From NCBI GenBank assembly GCA_004298675.1, contig SCRI01000021.1, positions 1 to 29,265 of the forward strand: 29,265 bases of DNA, given 5' to 3'. Each line of letters starts with the position of its first letter. Within the stretch, counting starts at the first letter, position 1. The notes below the pieces were generated by a model. That model saw only the letters and a program-made list of their open reading frames with translations. It did not search any database and had not been told where the DNA came from. The stretch comes from a bacterium. GTDB lineage: Bacteria; Vulcanimicrobiota; Vulcanimicrobiia; Vulcanimicrobiales; SCRA01. The translations under genes and the position numbers were made by a program. This document shows positions 15,981-23,963 of the stretch, one piece after another.

Positions 15981-16774
15981 TTCGCGTATGCGTAGCCGGC
16001 GCCACCGGCTGGACGGGAAGCGAGATCGTCAAGGCCGTGCTCGGTTCGCCGGAGTTTCAACTGACCGGCGCGATCGCGCGCAAGACCGCGGGACGGGACG
16101 TAGGGACGATACTGGGCGGGGAAGTCGCCGGCGTCACGATCGCCGCCACGCTGGCCGAGGCGCTCGCGGCGCCCGCGGACGTCTTGATCGACTACACCGG
16201 CCCGCAATCCGTGAAGGAACGCATCCTCGAAGCGCTGGAGCGCGGCGTGCGGGTTGTCGTCGGCACCTCCGGCCTCACGGAGTCCGACTACGAGGAGCTC
16301 GAACGCGTGGCGAAGGCACGGCACCTGGGCGTGGTGGCGGCGGGCAACTTCTCGGTGACGGCGGCGTTGGCTAAGCGCTTCGCGCTCTTTGCGGCGCAGT
16401 ACGTGCCGTCGTGGGAGATCATCGACTACGCCGACGCTGGCAAGATCGACGCGCCCAGCGGCACGACGCGCGAGTTGGCGGAGGCGCTCGCCGCGGTCGC
16501 GCCGCCGCAGACGGCGGTTCCAATCGAGCAGACGCACGGTATGAGAGAGGCACGCGGTGCTACGGTGGGCGCGACGCAAGTCCATTCGCTGCGCTTGCCG
16601 GGGTACGTCATCTCGTTCGAGACGATCTTTGGGCTCCCCGACGAGCGGCTCTCGATCCGGCACGACGCCGGCGCCGGTGCCCGTCCTTACGTCTCCGGCA
16701 CGCTGCTCGCGGTGAAGAAGGTCATGGACGTGACGGGCCTCGTGCGCGGACTCGACCACTTGCTCTTCGATTGA
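15977..16774 (+). CDS. DapB-like reductase lacking the canonical His-His pair
   Basis: NAD(P)-binding protein of 265 residues with the DapB (4-hydroxy-tetrahydrodipicolinate reductase) two-domain plan. The N-terminal Rossmann motif reads GATGWTG (residues 8-14) instead of the usual GAxGRMG. DYTGPQSVKERILEAL, VVVGTSGL and AAGNFSVTAAL follow the DapB pattern. The signature KxDAPSGT is retained at 156-163, but the two preceding histidines of canonical DapB are Ala152-Asp153 here. The ATG overlaps the thioesterase stop and has GGAGG at 15965-15969; the longer open frame upstream is ignored. A true lysine-pathway DapB is therefore doubtful. A reductase on another substrate is more likely. Confidence 0.82.
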   Translation: MIRVCVAGATGWTGSEIVKAVLGSPEFQLTGAIARKTAGRDVGTILGGEVAGVTIAATLAEALAAPADVLIDYTGPQSVKERILEALERGVRVVVGTSGLTESDYEELERVAKARHLGVVAAGNFSVTAALAKRFALFAAQYVPSWEIIDYADAGKIDAPSGTTRELAEALAAVAPPQTAVPIEQTHGMREARGATVGATQVHSLRLPGYVISFETIFGLPDERLSIRHDAGAGARPYVSGTLLAVKKVMDVTGLVRGLDHLLFD

Positions 16775-16780
16775 TGCGGT

Positions 16781-19150
16781 TCACTCCACGCGGACGCTGA
16801 AGTTCTCACCTTCCCACGTGCCGCCCGCGCGCCAGTGGAAGGTGAAGACGATCGTGCATCCCGGCGCCAGTGCCGCCGTGGCGATGTCGACGATGTGGAC
16901 GCCCAAGCCCGTGTCGCGGGTCTCGACGTCGCGTTGCGTCTGCCAATCGTCCGTGGTATAGCGCACGGTGGCAGGGTCGAGCACGGTGATGCGCAGCGTC
17001 TTGCCGCGCTCGATGGCGGCGCGACGGTGGTTGAAGCGCCACGAGCGCCATGGAATCACGGGAACCCGGCCGTGGTAGCGCTGCCACACCACTTCGGGGC
17101 GATCGAAGGGGCGCCCCAGCACGCAGCTTGCGGCGAGCTTGATGAACTCGCCGTGGGCCCAGACCAGCGGCATCGCGCCGCCGGTGGGCAGTCCGGGATA
17201 GAGGAAATGCCCGGGGATCGCGGCACGGTCCCAGACTTGCTCCGGTAGCATTCCGCCACGGCTCGTCGTGGCCGCCATCTCGCGCAGATACGGGATAGGA
17301 TCCTCGCCCGCGGCCAGCGCGTAGTGGCCGCGTTCGCCGGTGAGCAGCGGCCAGGCTCGTCCGATGCCGGTGCCGTCGTAGGGCGAGCCGTCCTCATGCT
17401 CGCCGTAGCCGTCGCCGGGGTAACGGTGCCAAGCTGGACCGGTAGGCAAATCGACGCGCAGCAGCGCGTCGGCAACTTTCACGCTGTCGGCGATCTTGGC
17501 GTCGCCGGCCGTGCGCAGCCCCAAACGCACCAGCTCGAGGAACTCCAAGCCCACGATCTCGTCGGCGGCGGCGCTGTTCTCGTCGGCCGGGCGATTCTTG
17601 ATCGGTACCGTGGCGCAGAGCGCGGCGCGGGCGTCGCGCGCCAGCGGCGGCGCCGTGCGCACGTAGTAGCCCGGCACGCCCAGACGCACCGCCAGCGGCG
17701 TCTGTTCGACGTAGGTCCAATCCTCGATGCGTGCGTTCCAGTGATCGGCTAACTCCAGCGCATACGTGCGCGCGGGCTCGTCGAGAAACTCCGCCGCGCA
17801 CACCAAAGCCGCCACGCAGACGGCCAGCGTGAACGGGTTGAGTCCGGTATCCTCCTCCCAGCGGTCCTGCCCGGTTACCGGGCCCTCGCGTGCGATGAAG
17901 GTGGCGGCGCGCCGGACCATCTCCGCGACGAACATCCCGCGCAGCGCATCGTGCTCTTTGAGTGCCGCAGCCAGCAGAATCGGAAAGCCGACTTCGTCGA
18001 GCTGCAGGCCCTGCCAATACGGCGTTCCATCGAGCCATTGATTCTGGTACCAATGGCCGTCGGGCTGTTGTGTGGCGATGAGGTAGCGCAGCACGTCGCG
18101 CGCGTCGCGGTAGGCGCCGATGGCCAAGAGCGCACCGGCCGACTCGACTTGGTCGCGCGCCCACACGAGGTGATAGCCGCCACCCTCCGAACGGCTTTGG
18201 CCCCAGGGCACGGAGAGGCTGGCCACGGTGGCTCCTGCGTAGACCTTGTCCTGGTGCGTCTTGAGCACCATCGCCGAGATCGCGACACCGCGCGCAAGCT
18301 CGGAGTGCTCGCCGAGCGCGAAGGACGAGCGCTGCTCCGCCCACTCGTGCCAGCGCTGCCACTGCTCGATGGCCTGCTGCCAATTCTCCTCGAAGCCGCC
18401 GCAGAGGCTGCCGGCTCCGAGCACGACGGCCTCCTCGATGCACTCACCAAAGCTCAGGGCCAGATGCGCGTGGCGGGTGAGAACTTGACCCATGAGGGCC
18501 ACGTTGCCCGGCCCCGCCGCCGCGTAGTTCCACGTCATCGCACCGTTGCGTGCGAAATCTTGCCAGCCGTCGCTCACGCCGGCATAGCCGCAGCTGACGT
18601 TGCCCCACATGTCGCGCCCCTCTTCGTCCATCGCCAAGAGCGCGAGCGTGGTTGCGTTGCGGGTGGCGGAGAGCGCGCGCCAGCGCGAGTACGTGACGAT
18701 GCGGCAACGGTTGTCGTCGCCGTGCCCGTCCACGTGCGGCGCCAACAGGACGTAGAGGCGCAGATCGTCGTCCCCGCTGAGATTGGCCTCGATCAACAGG
18801 ACATCGCGTTTGGCATCGGGGCAGATGCGCAATTCGAGCGTGAAGCGCGCGTGCCGGTGGACGATCGTGTAGGCGGGAATCCCCGGCGCGGGCGTTTGGA
18901 TCGTGTACGATTCGAGGCGTTTCACCTCCAGCCAAAAACCCTTGCCGTCGGCGACGATGAAGCCCAGGTCGCGGATCTGCGGCCGATCGACGTGCGGATA
19001 GAAGACCTCGTTGACGATGCCGAAACCCAGCGTGAACCAGACCCGCGAACCGCTCAGCGCGGTGCCGACGGCATCCTTCGCGCTGCTGCTCCAGGTCGGT
19101 GGAATTCCCGGGCATCCAGGGGCGTCGCTCTCCGCGGCGGGCTGAGACAT
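16781..19150 (-). CDS. GH15 glucoamylase/glucodextranase-like glycoside hydrolase
   Basis: Predicted glucan-hydrolysing enzyme of 789 residues with no signal peptide, so probably cytoplasmic. The N-terminal part (to about residue 270) is a beta-rich domain like the glucodextranase N domain (GSRVWFTLGFGIVNEVFYP). The alpha/alpha-barrel follows: GYHLVWARDQVESAGALLAI near 328, DRWEEDTGLNPFTLA near 430 carrying the presumed acid Glu, GTGIGRAWPLLTGERGHYAL, and GMLPEQVWD near 635 with the presumed base Glu. The C-terminal 100 residues are beta-rich and end in TWEGENFSVRVE. The gene converges on the DapB-like gene with a six-base gap and precedes cobS territory on the same strand. A role in intracellular alpha-glucan turnover is inferred. 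Confidence 0.9.
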   Translation of the reverse strand: MSQPAAESDAPGCPGIPPTWSSSAKDAVGTALSGSRVWFTLGFGIVNEVFYPHVDRPQIRDLGFIVADGKGFWLEVKRLESYTIQTPAPGIPAYTIVHRHARFTLELRICPDAKRDVLLIEANLSGDDDLRLYVLLAPHVDGHGDDNRCRIVTYSRWRALSATRNATTLALLAMDEEGRDMWGNVSCGYAGVSDGWQDFARNGAMTWNYAAAGPGNVALMGQVLTRHAHLALSFGECIEEAVVLGAGSLCGGFEENWQQAIEQWQRWHEWAEQRSSFALGEHSELARGVAISAMVLKTHQDKVYAGATVASLSVPWGQSRSEGGGYHLVWARDQVESAGALLAIGAYRDARDVLRYLIATQQPDGHWYQNQWLDGTPYWQGLQLDEVGFPILLAAALKEHDALRGMFVAEMVRRAATFIAREGPVTGQDRWEEDTGLNPFTLAVCVAALVCAAEFLDEPARTYALELADHWNARIEDWTYVEQTPLAVRLGVPGYYVRTAPPLARDARAALCATVPIKNRPADENSAAADEIVGLEFLELVRLGLRTAGDAKIADSVKVADALLRVDLPTGPAWHRYPGDGYGEHEDGSPYDGTGIGRAWPLLTGERGHYALAAGEDPIPYLREMAATTSRGGMLPEQVWDRAAIPGHFLYPGLPTGGAMPLVWAHGEFIKLAASCVLGRPFDRPEVVWQRYHGRVPVIPWRSWRFNHRRAAIERGKTLRITVLDPATVRYTTDDWQTQRDVETRDTGLGVHIVDIATAALAPGCTIVFTFHWRAGGTWEGENFSVRVE

Positions 19151-19225
19151 GGCTCGATCCTCGCTCTCCGCGCTGGCTTCGGAATCGGTGCGCTCGATGA
19201 CCTTGTCGGCCGCCGCCGCGGTCTG

Positions 19226-19978
19226 TCAGCGCACGACGAACGTCAGCAGCGCCGCCAGCTCGGCGAATTGTTCGCAGAAACCGTAGGCGTCGCCGGTGAG
19301 CGTGCCACCCAAGCGGCGTGCCACGAGCTCCGCGAGCGCGGAGCCGGCGGCGAGCGCCGCCAAGAGTGCCGCAATGCCGCGCCAGGATCCCAGGGTGGCG
19401 GCCGCCAGCGCGAAGAGGAGACCGGCTGCTACCGCCGGCCACGGTGTCCGCTCGCGCAGGCCACTCCCCGTGCCGTGCTCTCGTCCGTACGGATAGCGTA
19501 CGACGGCGATGACGGCCGCGGCCCGTCCCGCTGCGCCGGCAACGACCAGGGCCGCGGCCAGCCGCAACGGTGTCAGCGCGAGTGCGCAGCCGTAGAACGC
19601 CAAGAGCACCAACACGCCGGTGACGAGGGCGAAGGATCCCACGCGGCTGTCCCGCATGATCTCGAGCCTGCGCTCCGGTGCGCGCGGCGCGAACGCGCCG
19701 TCGGCGGTGTCTAACAGCCCGTCAAAGTGCAGCGCGCCGGTCAGCGCGAGCGGCGCGGCGACGGCGACCACGGCGACCAATGGGGGCGGTACGACGCGGG
19801 AGGCCAGGAGCACGGCGCCGCCGGCCAATGCCCCCACGGCGGCGCCAACCAGTGGAAAGAAGGCGAGGGTCGCCGTTGACCCTTCAGCGCCCGGTGAGCG
19901 CGGGCACGCCGGTGGCAGGATCGTGAGGAACGACCACGCGGCCCAGAGGGCCGCTCCCGCCCGGCGCAGCGCCCTCAT
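19226..19978 (-). CDS. cobS: Adenosylcobinamide-GDP ribazoletransferase (cobalamin synthase)
   Basis: Integral membrane enzyme joining adenosylcobinamide-GDP and alpha-ribazole (or its phosphate) in the last steps of cobamide assembly, 250 residues. The ATG at 19978 overlaps the cobT stop as ATGA; upstream open frame is discarded. Landmarks: FLTILPP near the N-terminus, FPLVGAAVGALAG, GALHFDGLLDTADG with the Asp-rich metal site, RRLEIMRDSRVGSFA, YGREHGTGSG, and GDAYGFCEQFAELAAL near the C-terminus. It is the last gene of the btuB-cobT-cobS operon, so it should share riboswitch control. Confidence 0.94.
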   Translation of the reverse strand: MRALRRAGAALWAAWSFLTILPPACPRSPGAEGSTATLAFFPLVGAAVGALAGGAVLLASRVVPPPLVAVVAVAAPLALTGALHFDGLLDTADGAFAPRAPERRLEIMRDSRVGSFALVTGVLVLLAFYGCALALTPLRLAAALVVAGAAGRAAAVIAVVRYPYGREHGTGSGLRERTPWPAVAAGLLFALAAATLGSWRGIAALLAALAAGSALAELVARRLGGTLTGDAYGFCEQFAELAALLTFVVR

Positions 19979-21027
19979 ACCGCTCCGCTGACGCCGGCCT
20001 CCGCGAACGTCGCCATCTCGCGCAGCGTGCGCGCCGCGGCGTCGACGAGCGGCATCGCCAACGCCGCGCCCGTGCCCTCGCCTAACCGCAGATCGAGCTC
20101 CAGCAGCGGATGCAATCCGAGCTGCGCAAGGGCATGCGTGTGCCCCGGCTCCGCACCGCGGTGCGCCGCGATCATCCAATCCGTGGATGCGGGGACCAGG
20201 CGTTGTGCCACCAACGCCGCGGCGGTAGCGATGAAGCCGTCGAGCACGACGGGAATGCCCGCGCGGGCCGCCGCGAGCATCGCGCCGGCCATGCCGCCGA
20301 TCTCGAAGCCACCGAGCTCCGCGAGCAGGGTCACTCCGTCGGCATCCGGGGCCACGCGGGCAACCGCTCGTGCGACGATCTCGCGCTTACGCGCCAAGCG
20401 TTCATCGTCGATCCCCGTGCCGCGTCCGCAGATGTCCTGCTCACCGCGTCCGGTGACTGCCGCGGTGAGTGCCGACGCCGGCGTCGTGTTGCCGATGCCC
20501 ATCTCGCCGACGGCGAAGAGATCGACGCCTTCGGAGGCAACCCGCTCGAACGCTTCGGCGCCTCGCTCCAGCGCGCGGCGTGCCTGCTCGCGCAGCATCG
20601 CCGGCCCGCGAGCGATGCTTTGCGTTCCGCGTCCGACGTTGAGCATCATCAGCCGCGGATCGTCGATCCCGTGCCCCTTGACGCCGAGGTCGGCGACGTA
20701 GATGCGTACGCCGCAGCTGCGGGCAATGGCGCAGATCGCCGCGGTGCCGCCCAGAAAACCGCGCAGCATCTGCGCCGTGACCTCCGAAGGGTAGGCGCTG
20801 ACGCCGTCAGCGGCCACGCCGTGGTCGCCGGCCATCACGATCAGCGCGCGGCGCGCATACCCGGCGGGGGGCGTGCCGCCGTGCATCCCCGCGAGGCGCA
20901 CGGAGAGTTCCTCGAGTGCGCCCAAGCTGCCCGCGGGCTTGGTAAGCTGGGCCTGGCGCTCGCGTGCCGCGGCGATCGCCGCCGCAGCGGCCGGCTTCAC
21001 GCCGGCGATCAATGTCTCGACGGTCAT
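19975..21027 (-). CDS. cobT: Nicotinate-nucleotide:dimethylbenzimidazole phosphoribosyltransferase
   Basis: Cytoplasmic enzyme activating the lower ligand base to alpha-ribazole phosphate, 350 residues, the usual length. Landmarks: TKPAGSLGALEELSVRLA near residue 29, the AGDHGV block followed by VSAYPSEVTAQML, GEMGIGNTTPASAL, and PVVLDGFIATAAALVA. LRLGEGTGAALAMPL places the catalytic Glu at residue 317, the same number as in the well-studied Salmonella enzyme. GAGG precedes the ATG by about eight bases, and the btuB stop is only four bases upstream, so the two are cotranscribed. It overlaps cobS by four bases. Confidence 0.96.
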   Translation of the reverse strand: MTVETLIAGVKPAAAAAIAAARERQAQLTKPAGSLGALEELSVRLAGMHGGTPPAGYARRALIVMAGDHGVAADGVSAYPSEVTAQMLRGFLGGTAAICAIARSCGVRIYVADLGVKGHGIDDPRLMMLNVGRGTQSIARGPAMLREQARRALERGAEAFERVASEGVDLFAVGEMGIGNTTPASALTAAVTGRGEQDICGRGTGIDDERLARKREIVARAVARVAPDADGVTLLAELGGFEIGGMAGAMLAAARAGIPVVLDGFIATAAALVAQRLVPASTDWMIAAHRGAEPGHTHALAQLGLHPLLELDLRLGEGTGAALAMPLVDAAARTLREMATFAEAGVSGAV

Positions 21028-21031
21028 GGCA

Positions 21032-22876
21032 CTACCTCGTCGAGATTTCGAGCTCGTAGGTGCGTCGCGCCGCGGGGTAGCCGTAGACGGTTGCGTAGCC
21101 GTCGTTGCCCAGGTTGCGCGCGCGCAGCGTCAGCAGAGCGTCGCGCGTCAGGTGCATACGCAGGTAGGCGTCGACGGTGGTGTACGAGTCGATCGGCGGC
21201 GCCATGCCGGTCGAAGTGGTGAAGTAGTCGATGTGCGGCCCCACGATCTGCGCGCGAATGCCGAAGGCGGGGGCGTTGCCCACGAAGGGGCGCTCGATCC
21301 CCAGCGACACCTGCAGGACCGGCTCGAAGCGCAGGCGCGCCGCAGCGGCGCCCGGTGAGGTGTCGAGCGCGCGATAGAGATCGGTCGCATCGAGTCGCAC
21401 GACGAAGGCGTTGAACGGCTTCGTCCGTACGCTAGCGGTCAGTCCGTCGATCTCGGCGTGCTGGACGTTCTGCGGGACGAAGTTCTGGTCGAGCTGGATG
21501 AGATCGTTGGCGTGGCGGCCGAACCACCCCAGCGAAGCTCCGCCAAGCAGTTGCGGCGCCTCGAGCGTGACGTCGGCGTTGCGCGAGTGTTCCGGGCGCA
21601 GCGCGGGATTGGAGAAGCCTGGATAGTACAGGTCGATCAGCGTCGGTACGCGGAACGATTCGCCGAGGTTTGCGGCCAGGCGCAGCGAACCGACCGGCAT
21701 CAACGCGCCGGCCTCCGGCGCCACGATGCCGCCGTTGGGGGTGTCGTGCTCACCGCGTAGGCCCGCGAACAGGCGCGTGCCTCCGCCCAGCGTCCAGCTC
21801 TGTTGCGCGTACGCTCCTACCTGCGAGGCGCGCGCGGTGAACTGAGGGGGCGTGGGAGGGATCGCGCCGGCGCCGAGATCTTCGAGCATGCTCTCGCGCG
21901 CGATGTCCAGACCGGTCACGAGCGTGGTACGCGCTCCATCGATCACGTCTCTGATGGCGACCTGCGCGCGTCCGTCGTACGTCGCGCTCTCACCTCCGAA
22001 CGCGGGGTCGCGGTAGGGCAGCGCTTGGCGCGATCCGGAGAGCGTGACGGAGAGCAGCGAGTGCGCGCCGGCGCGCTGCGCCTCCACGTGCCCTTCGTCG
22101 AACGAAGTCAGCTGACGAGCTTGCGACGAAGGGAAACTCAGCGAGCCGGGGACGCCGATCGAGACGGCGCTGCTGCCCAGCGAGCCGCGCAGCCGCCACA
22201 GTCCCGCACGCGGTGTCTCGTACGAGAGTCGCATGGCGGTAGACTGCGCGTCGTCGTTGCTGCGCGTACCGGCCGGAAAGCCGTCCAGCGCGGGATACGG
22301 ATAGTCGTTGACGGCGAGACGCCGCTCGAGGACGAGACCCAAGTGCCCGTCGCCGATGGCCGCACGCAGATCCCTTGCCCCAAACGAGCCGGTAGAGGCA
22401 GCGGCGTAGGTTCCACGCGGGACGTCGGTGATGATGTTGATCACGCCGCCGACTGCTGCCGTGCCGTAGAGCGTGGAGACGCCGCCTTCGACCACCTCGA
22501 TACGCGAGACGCCGGAGGTGGAGAGTGTGCCGAGATCGAGCACGCCGTTGGAGGCCGTGGCGATGGGCGTGCCGTCCAGCAGCACGAGCGTCTGAGCCGC
22601 GCTCGCGCCGCGGACGCCGACCGTCGATTGCGCACCGAAGGGCCCGTAGCTGGTGATGTCGATGCCCGGGAGTCCGCGCAGCGCTTCGGCGACGGAGCGA
22701 TCGCCGCGTGCCTCCATCTGGGCGCGCGTTACGACGAACGTCGGGCGGCTGGTCTGGTCGATGGGCTCGGCGCGGCGGTCGCTCGTGACGATCGTCTCGA
22801 TGACCTTGAGCGGAGTCGCTGCGGGGGATGGCGAGGGAGTGGCCGCGAGGACCGCGGCTAGCATGAAGGGATACAT
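21032..22876 (-). CDS. btuB: TonB-dependent outer-membrane receptor, BtuB-like (cobamide uptake)
   Basis: Outer-membrane gated beta-barrel of 614 residues. The ATG at 22876 is preceded by AAGGAAGGA and starts a short signal peptide (MYPFMLAAVLAATPSPSPA). A TonB-box-like ETIVTSDRR follows. The plug domain shows VAEALRGLPGIDITSYG, GVRGASAAQTLVLLDGTPI, and VEGGVSTLYGTAAVGGVINI. The rest is a beta-barrel of alternating hydrophobic strands. It ends YELEISTR, without the C-terminal aromatic residue usual in such barrels. A cobalamin riboswitch immediately upstream makes cobamide the likely ligand. It leads the btuB-cobT-cobS operon. Confidence 0.92.
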   Translation of the reverse strand: MYPFMLAAVLAATPSPSPAATPLKVIETIVTSDRRAEPIDQTSRPTFVVTRAQMEARGDRSVAEALRGLPGIDITSYGPFGAQSTVGVRGASAAQTLVLLDGTPIATASNGVLDLGTLSTSGVSRIEVVEGGVSTLYGTAAVGGVINIITDVPRGTYAAASTGSFGARDLRAAIGDGHLGLVLERRLAVNDYPYPALDGFPAGTRSNDDAQSTAMRLSYETPRAGLWRLRGSLGSSAVSIGVPGSLSFPSSQARQLTSFDEGHVEAQRAGAHSLLSVTLSGSRQALPYRDPAFGGESATYDGRAQVAIRDVIDGARTTLVTGLDIARESMLEDLGAGAIPPTPPQFTARASQVGAYAQQSWTLGGGTRLFAGLRGEHDTPNGGIVAPEAGALMPVGSLRLAANLGESFRVPTLIDLYYPGFSNPALRPEHSRNADVTLEAPQLLGGASLGWFGRHANDLIQLDQNFVPQNVQHAEIDGLTASVRTKPFNAFVVRLDATDLYRALDTSPGAAAARLRFEPVLQVSLGIERPFVGNAPAFGIRAQIVGPHIDYFTTSTGMAPPIDSYTTVDAYLRMHLTRDALLTLRARNLGNDGYATVYGYPAARRTYELEISTR

Positions 22877-22917
22877 AGTCCTTCCTTTGCGCGAGGAACG
22901 AGCGTTATCAAAGCTCC

Positions 22918-23066
22918 CGCGTGGTATCCTGACTCGCGGATCGATGTCTTGTGCCGCGGCCTTCCCGCGCATATCATGCGCAGTGGCGATGCGGCGACTC
23001 CCCGCTTACAGTGGCGCGACCGTCTCGGCATTGCACCGAGTTCCCACGCTTCGAGCCGGACCCAGC
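22918..23066 (-). promoter_or_regulatory. Cobalamin riboswitch controlling btuB-cobT-cobS
   Basis: Read on the minus strand, the leader shows the hallmark blocks in the right order: GGGAAC, then the P5 hairpin CTCGG/CCGAG enclosing GGTGCAATGCC (23024-23040 on the plus strand), then GCGCCACTGTAAGCGGGGAG (22998-23017), and finally GAGTCAGGATACC (22923-22935). The aptamer ends about 45 bases before the btuB ATG. Downstream, CTTTG at 22909-22913 can pair with CAAAG at 22885-22889 beside the ribosome site, a possible translational switch. The 5' boundary is approximate. Repression of the operon by cobamide is inferred from the class. Confidence 0.93.
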
Positions 23067-23075
23067 AATTCGTGT

Positions 23076-23103
23076 CGCAGGCGGCCCCTCCTCTCGCGTG
23101 CAA
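23076..23103 (+). repeat. Copy 1 of a 28-nt element, 11 nt before the btuF1 ATG
   Basis: The element reads CGCAGGCGG, three variable bases, then CTCCTCTCGCGTGCAA. It matches copy 2 at 25366-25393 at 25 of 28 positions without gaps. It lies outside the riboswitch aptamer, in the gap between divergent btuB and btuF1, and ends exactly 11 bases before the btuF1 start. Function unknown; it could be an operator or an mRNA leader element. Confidence 0.7.
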
Positions 23104-23114
23104 CTTCAGCGGCG

Positions 23115-23963
23115 ATGAAACGGATGGTGGTCCTGGCCGCGGCGCTCGCCTGTGCGATCGCCGGCTGTGCCCGCCCGGCGCCCGCGCCGGGCGTCTACGC
23201 GGGCGAGCAGCACAAACGCATCGTCTCGCTCGCGCCTTCGCTCACCGAGGAGCTCTTCGCCATCGGCGCGGGCGGCCAGGTGGCCGGCACGTCGGCCTAC
23301 TCGAACTACCCCGCGCAGGCGCGCGCGCTGCCCGTGATTGACGCCGCGTCGTGGATCAACCTGGAGAAGATCCTCGCGTTGCGACCGGATTTCGTGGTGG
23401 GGCTCCCTTCCGATGCGTCCCGCACGCGCGGCTTGGAGCGTGCCAAGGTTCCGGCGTTCCTGATGAAGGACGACCGCTACGATGATATCTATGCCACGCT
23501 CGACGAGTTGGGCGTGCTCACCGGGCGTATCGACGCCGCGGGGCAAGTGGTGCAGCGCCTGCGCTCGCGCGTCGCGACGTTGCGCAAGCAAAGCGCGGCG
23601 TTTCGCGTGCACCCGCGGATCTTCGTGGTGCTCGACGTTTCGCCGATCTATACCGTTGGCCGCGGCTCGTACATCGACTCGTTGTTGACCATGGCCGGCG
23701 CGCGCAACGTCGTGCAGAGCGGACTGCCTTATCCCAACTACTCCGCGGAACGTCTGTTGTCCGATCAGCCCGATGCCCTGATCGTGGCCGGGGAAGTGAA
23801 GCTGAAGCCATTGCTCGCACGTCCGCCGTGGAGCGATCTAAGCGCCGTGCGCCGGGGGCGCGTCTACCAGGTGCCGCCGGACTTGGGGCTCGAGGTGCCG
23901 GGGCCGCGCGTGGCCATGGGGCTAGCGTGGCTGGTTCGGGTGGTGGAGCGCTTGCAGTCGTGA
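23115..23963 (+). CDS. btuF: BtuF-like cobamide-binding lipoprotein (copy 1)
   Basis: Predicted periplasmic substrate-binding protein for cobamide ABC import, 282 residues. The N-terminal lipoprotein signal MKRMVVLAAALACAIAGC has an IAGC lipobox. The mature part starts with the BtuF/FepB-like hallmark RIVSLAPSLTEELFAIGAG, then VIDAASWINLEKILALRPDFVV, VVLDVSPIYTVGRGSYIDSLL, and WSDLSAVRRGRVYQVPPD. An ATG at 23124 is an alternative start; neither has a clear Shine-Dalgarno, unlike most neighbours. The stop overlaps the GTG of cobC (GTGA). It is divergent from the riboswitch-controlled btuB operon and should serve the BtuC/BtuD-type transporter encoded 8-9 kb to the left. Confidence 0.9.
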   Translation: MKRMVVLAAALACAIAGCARPAPAPGVYAGEQHKRIVSLAPSLTEELFAIGAGGQVAGTSAYSNYPAQARALPVIDAASWINLEKILALRPDFVVGLPSDASRTRGLERAKVPAFLMKDDRYDDIYATLDELGVLTGRIDAAGQVVQRLRSRVATLRKQSAAFRVHPRIFVVLDVSPIYTVGRGSYIDSLLTMAGARNVVQSGLPYPNYSAERLLSDQPDALIVAGEVKLKPLLARPPWSDLSAVRRGRVYQVPPDLGLEVPGPRVAMGLAWLVRVVERLQS

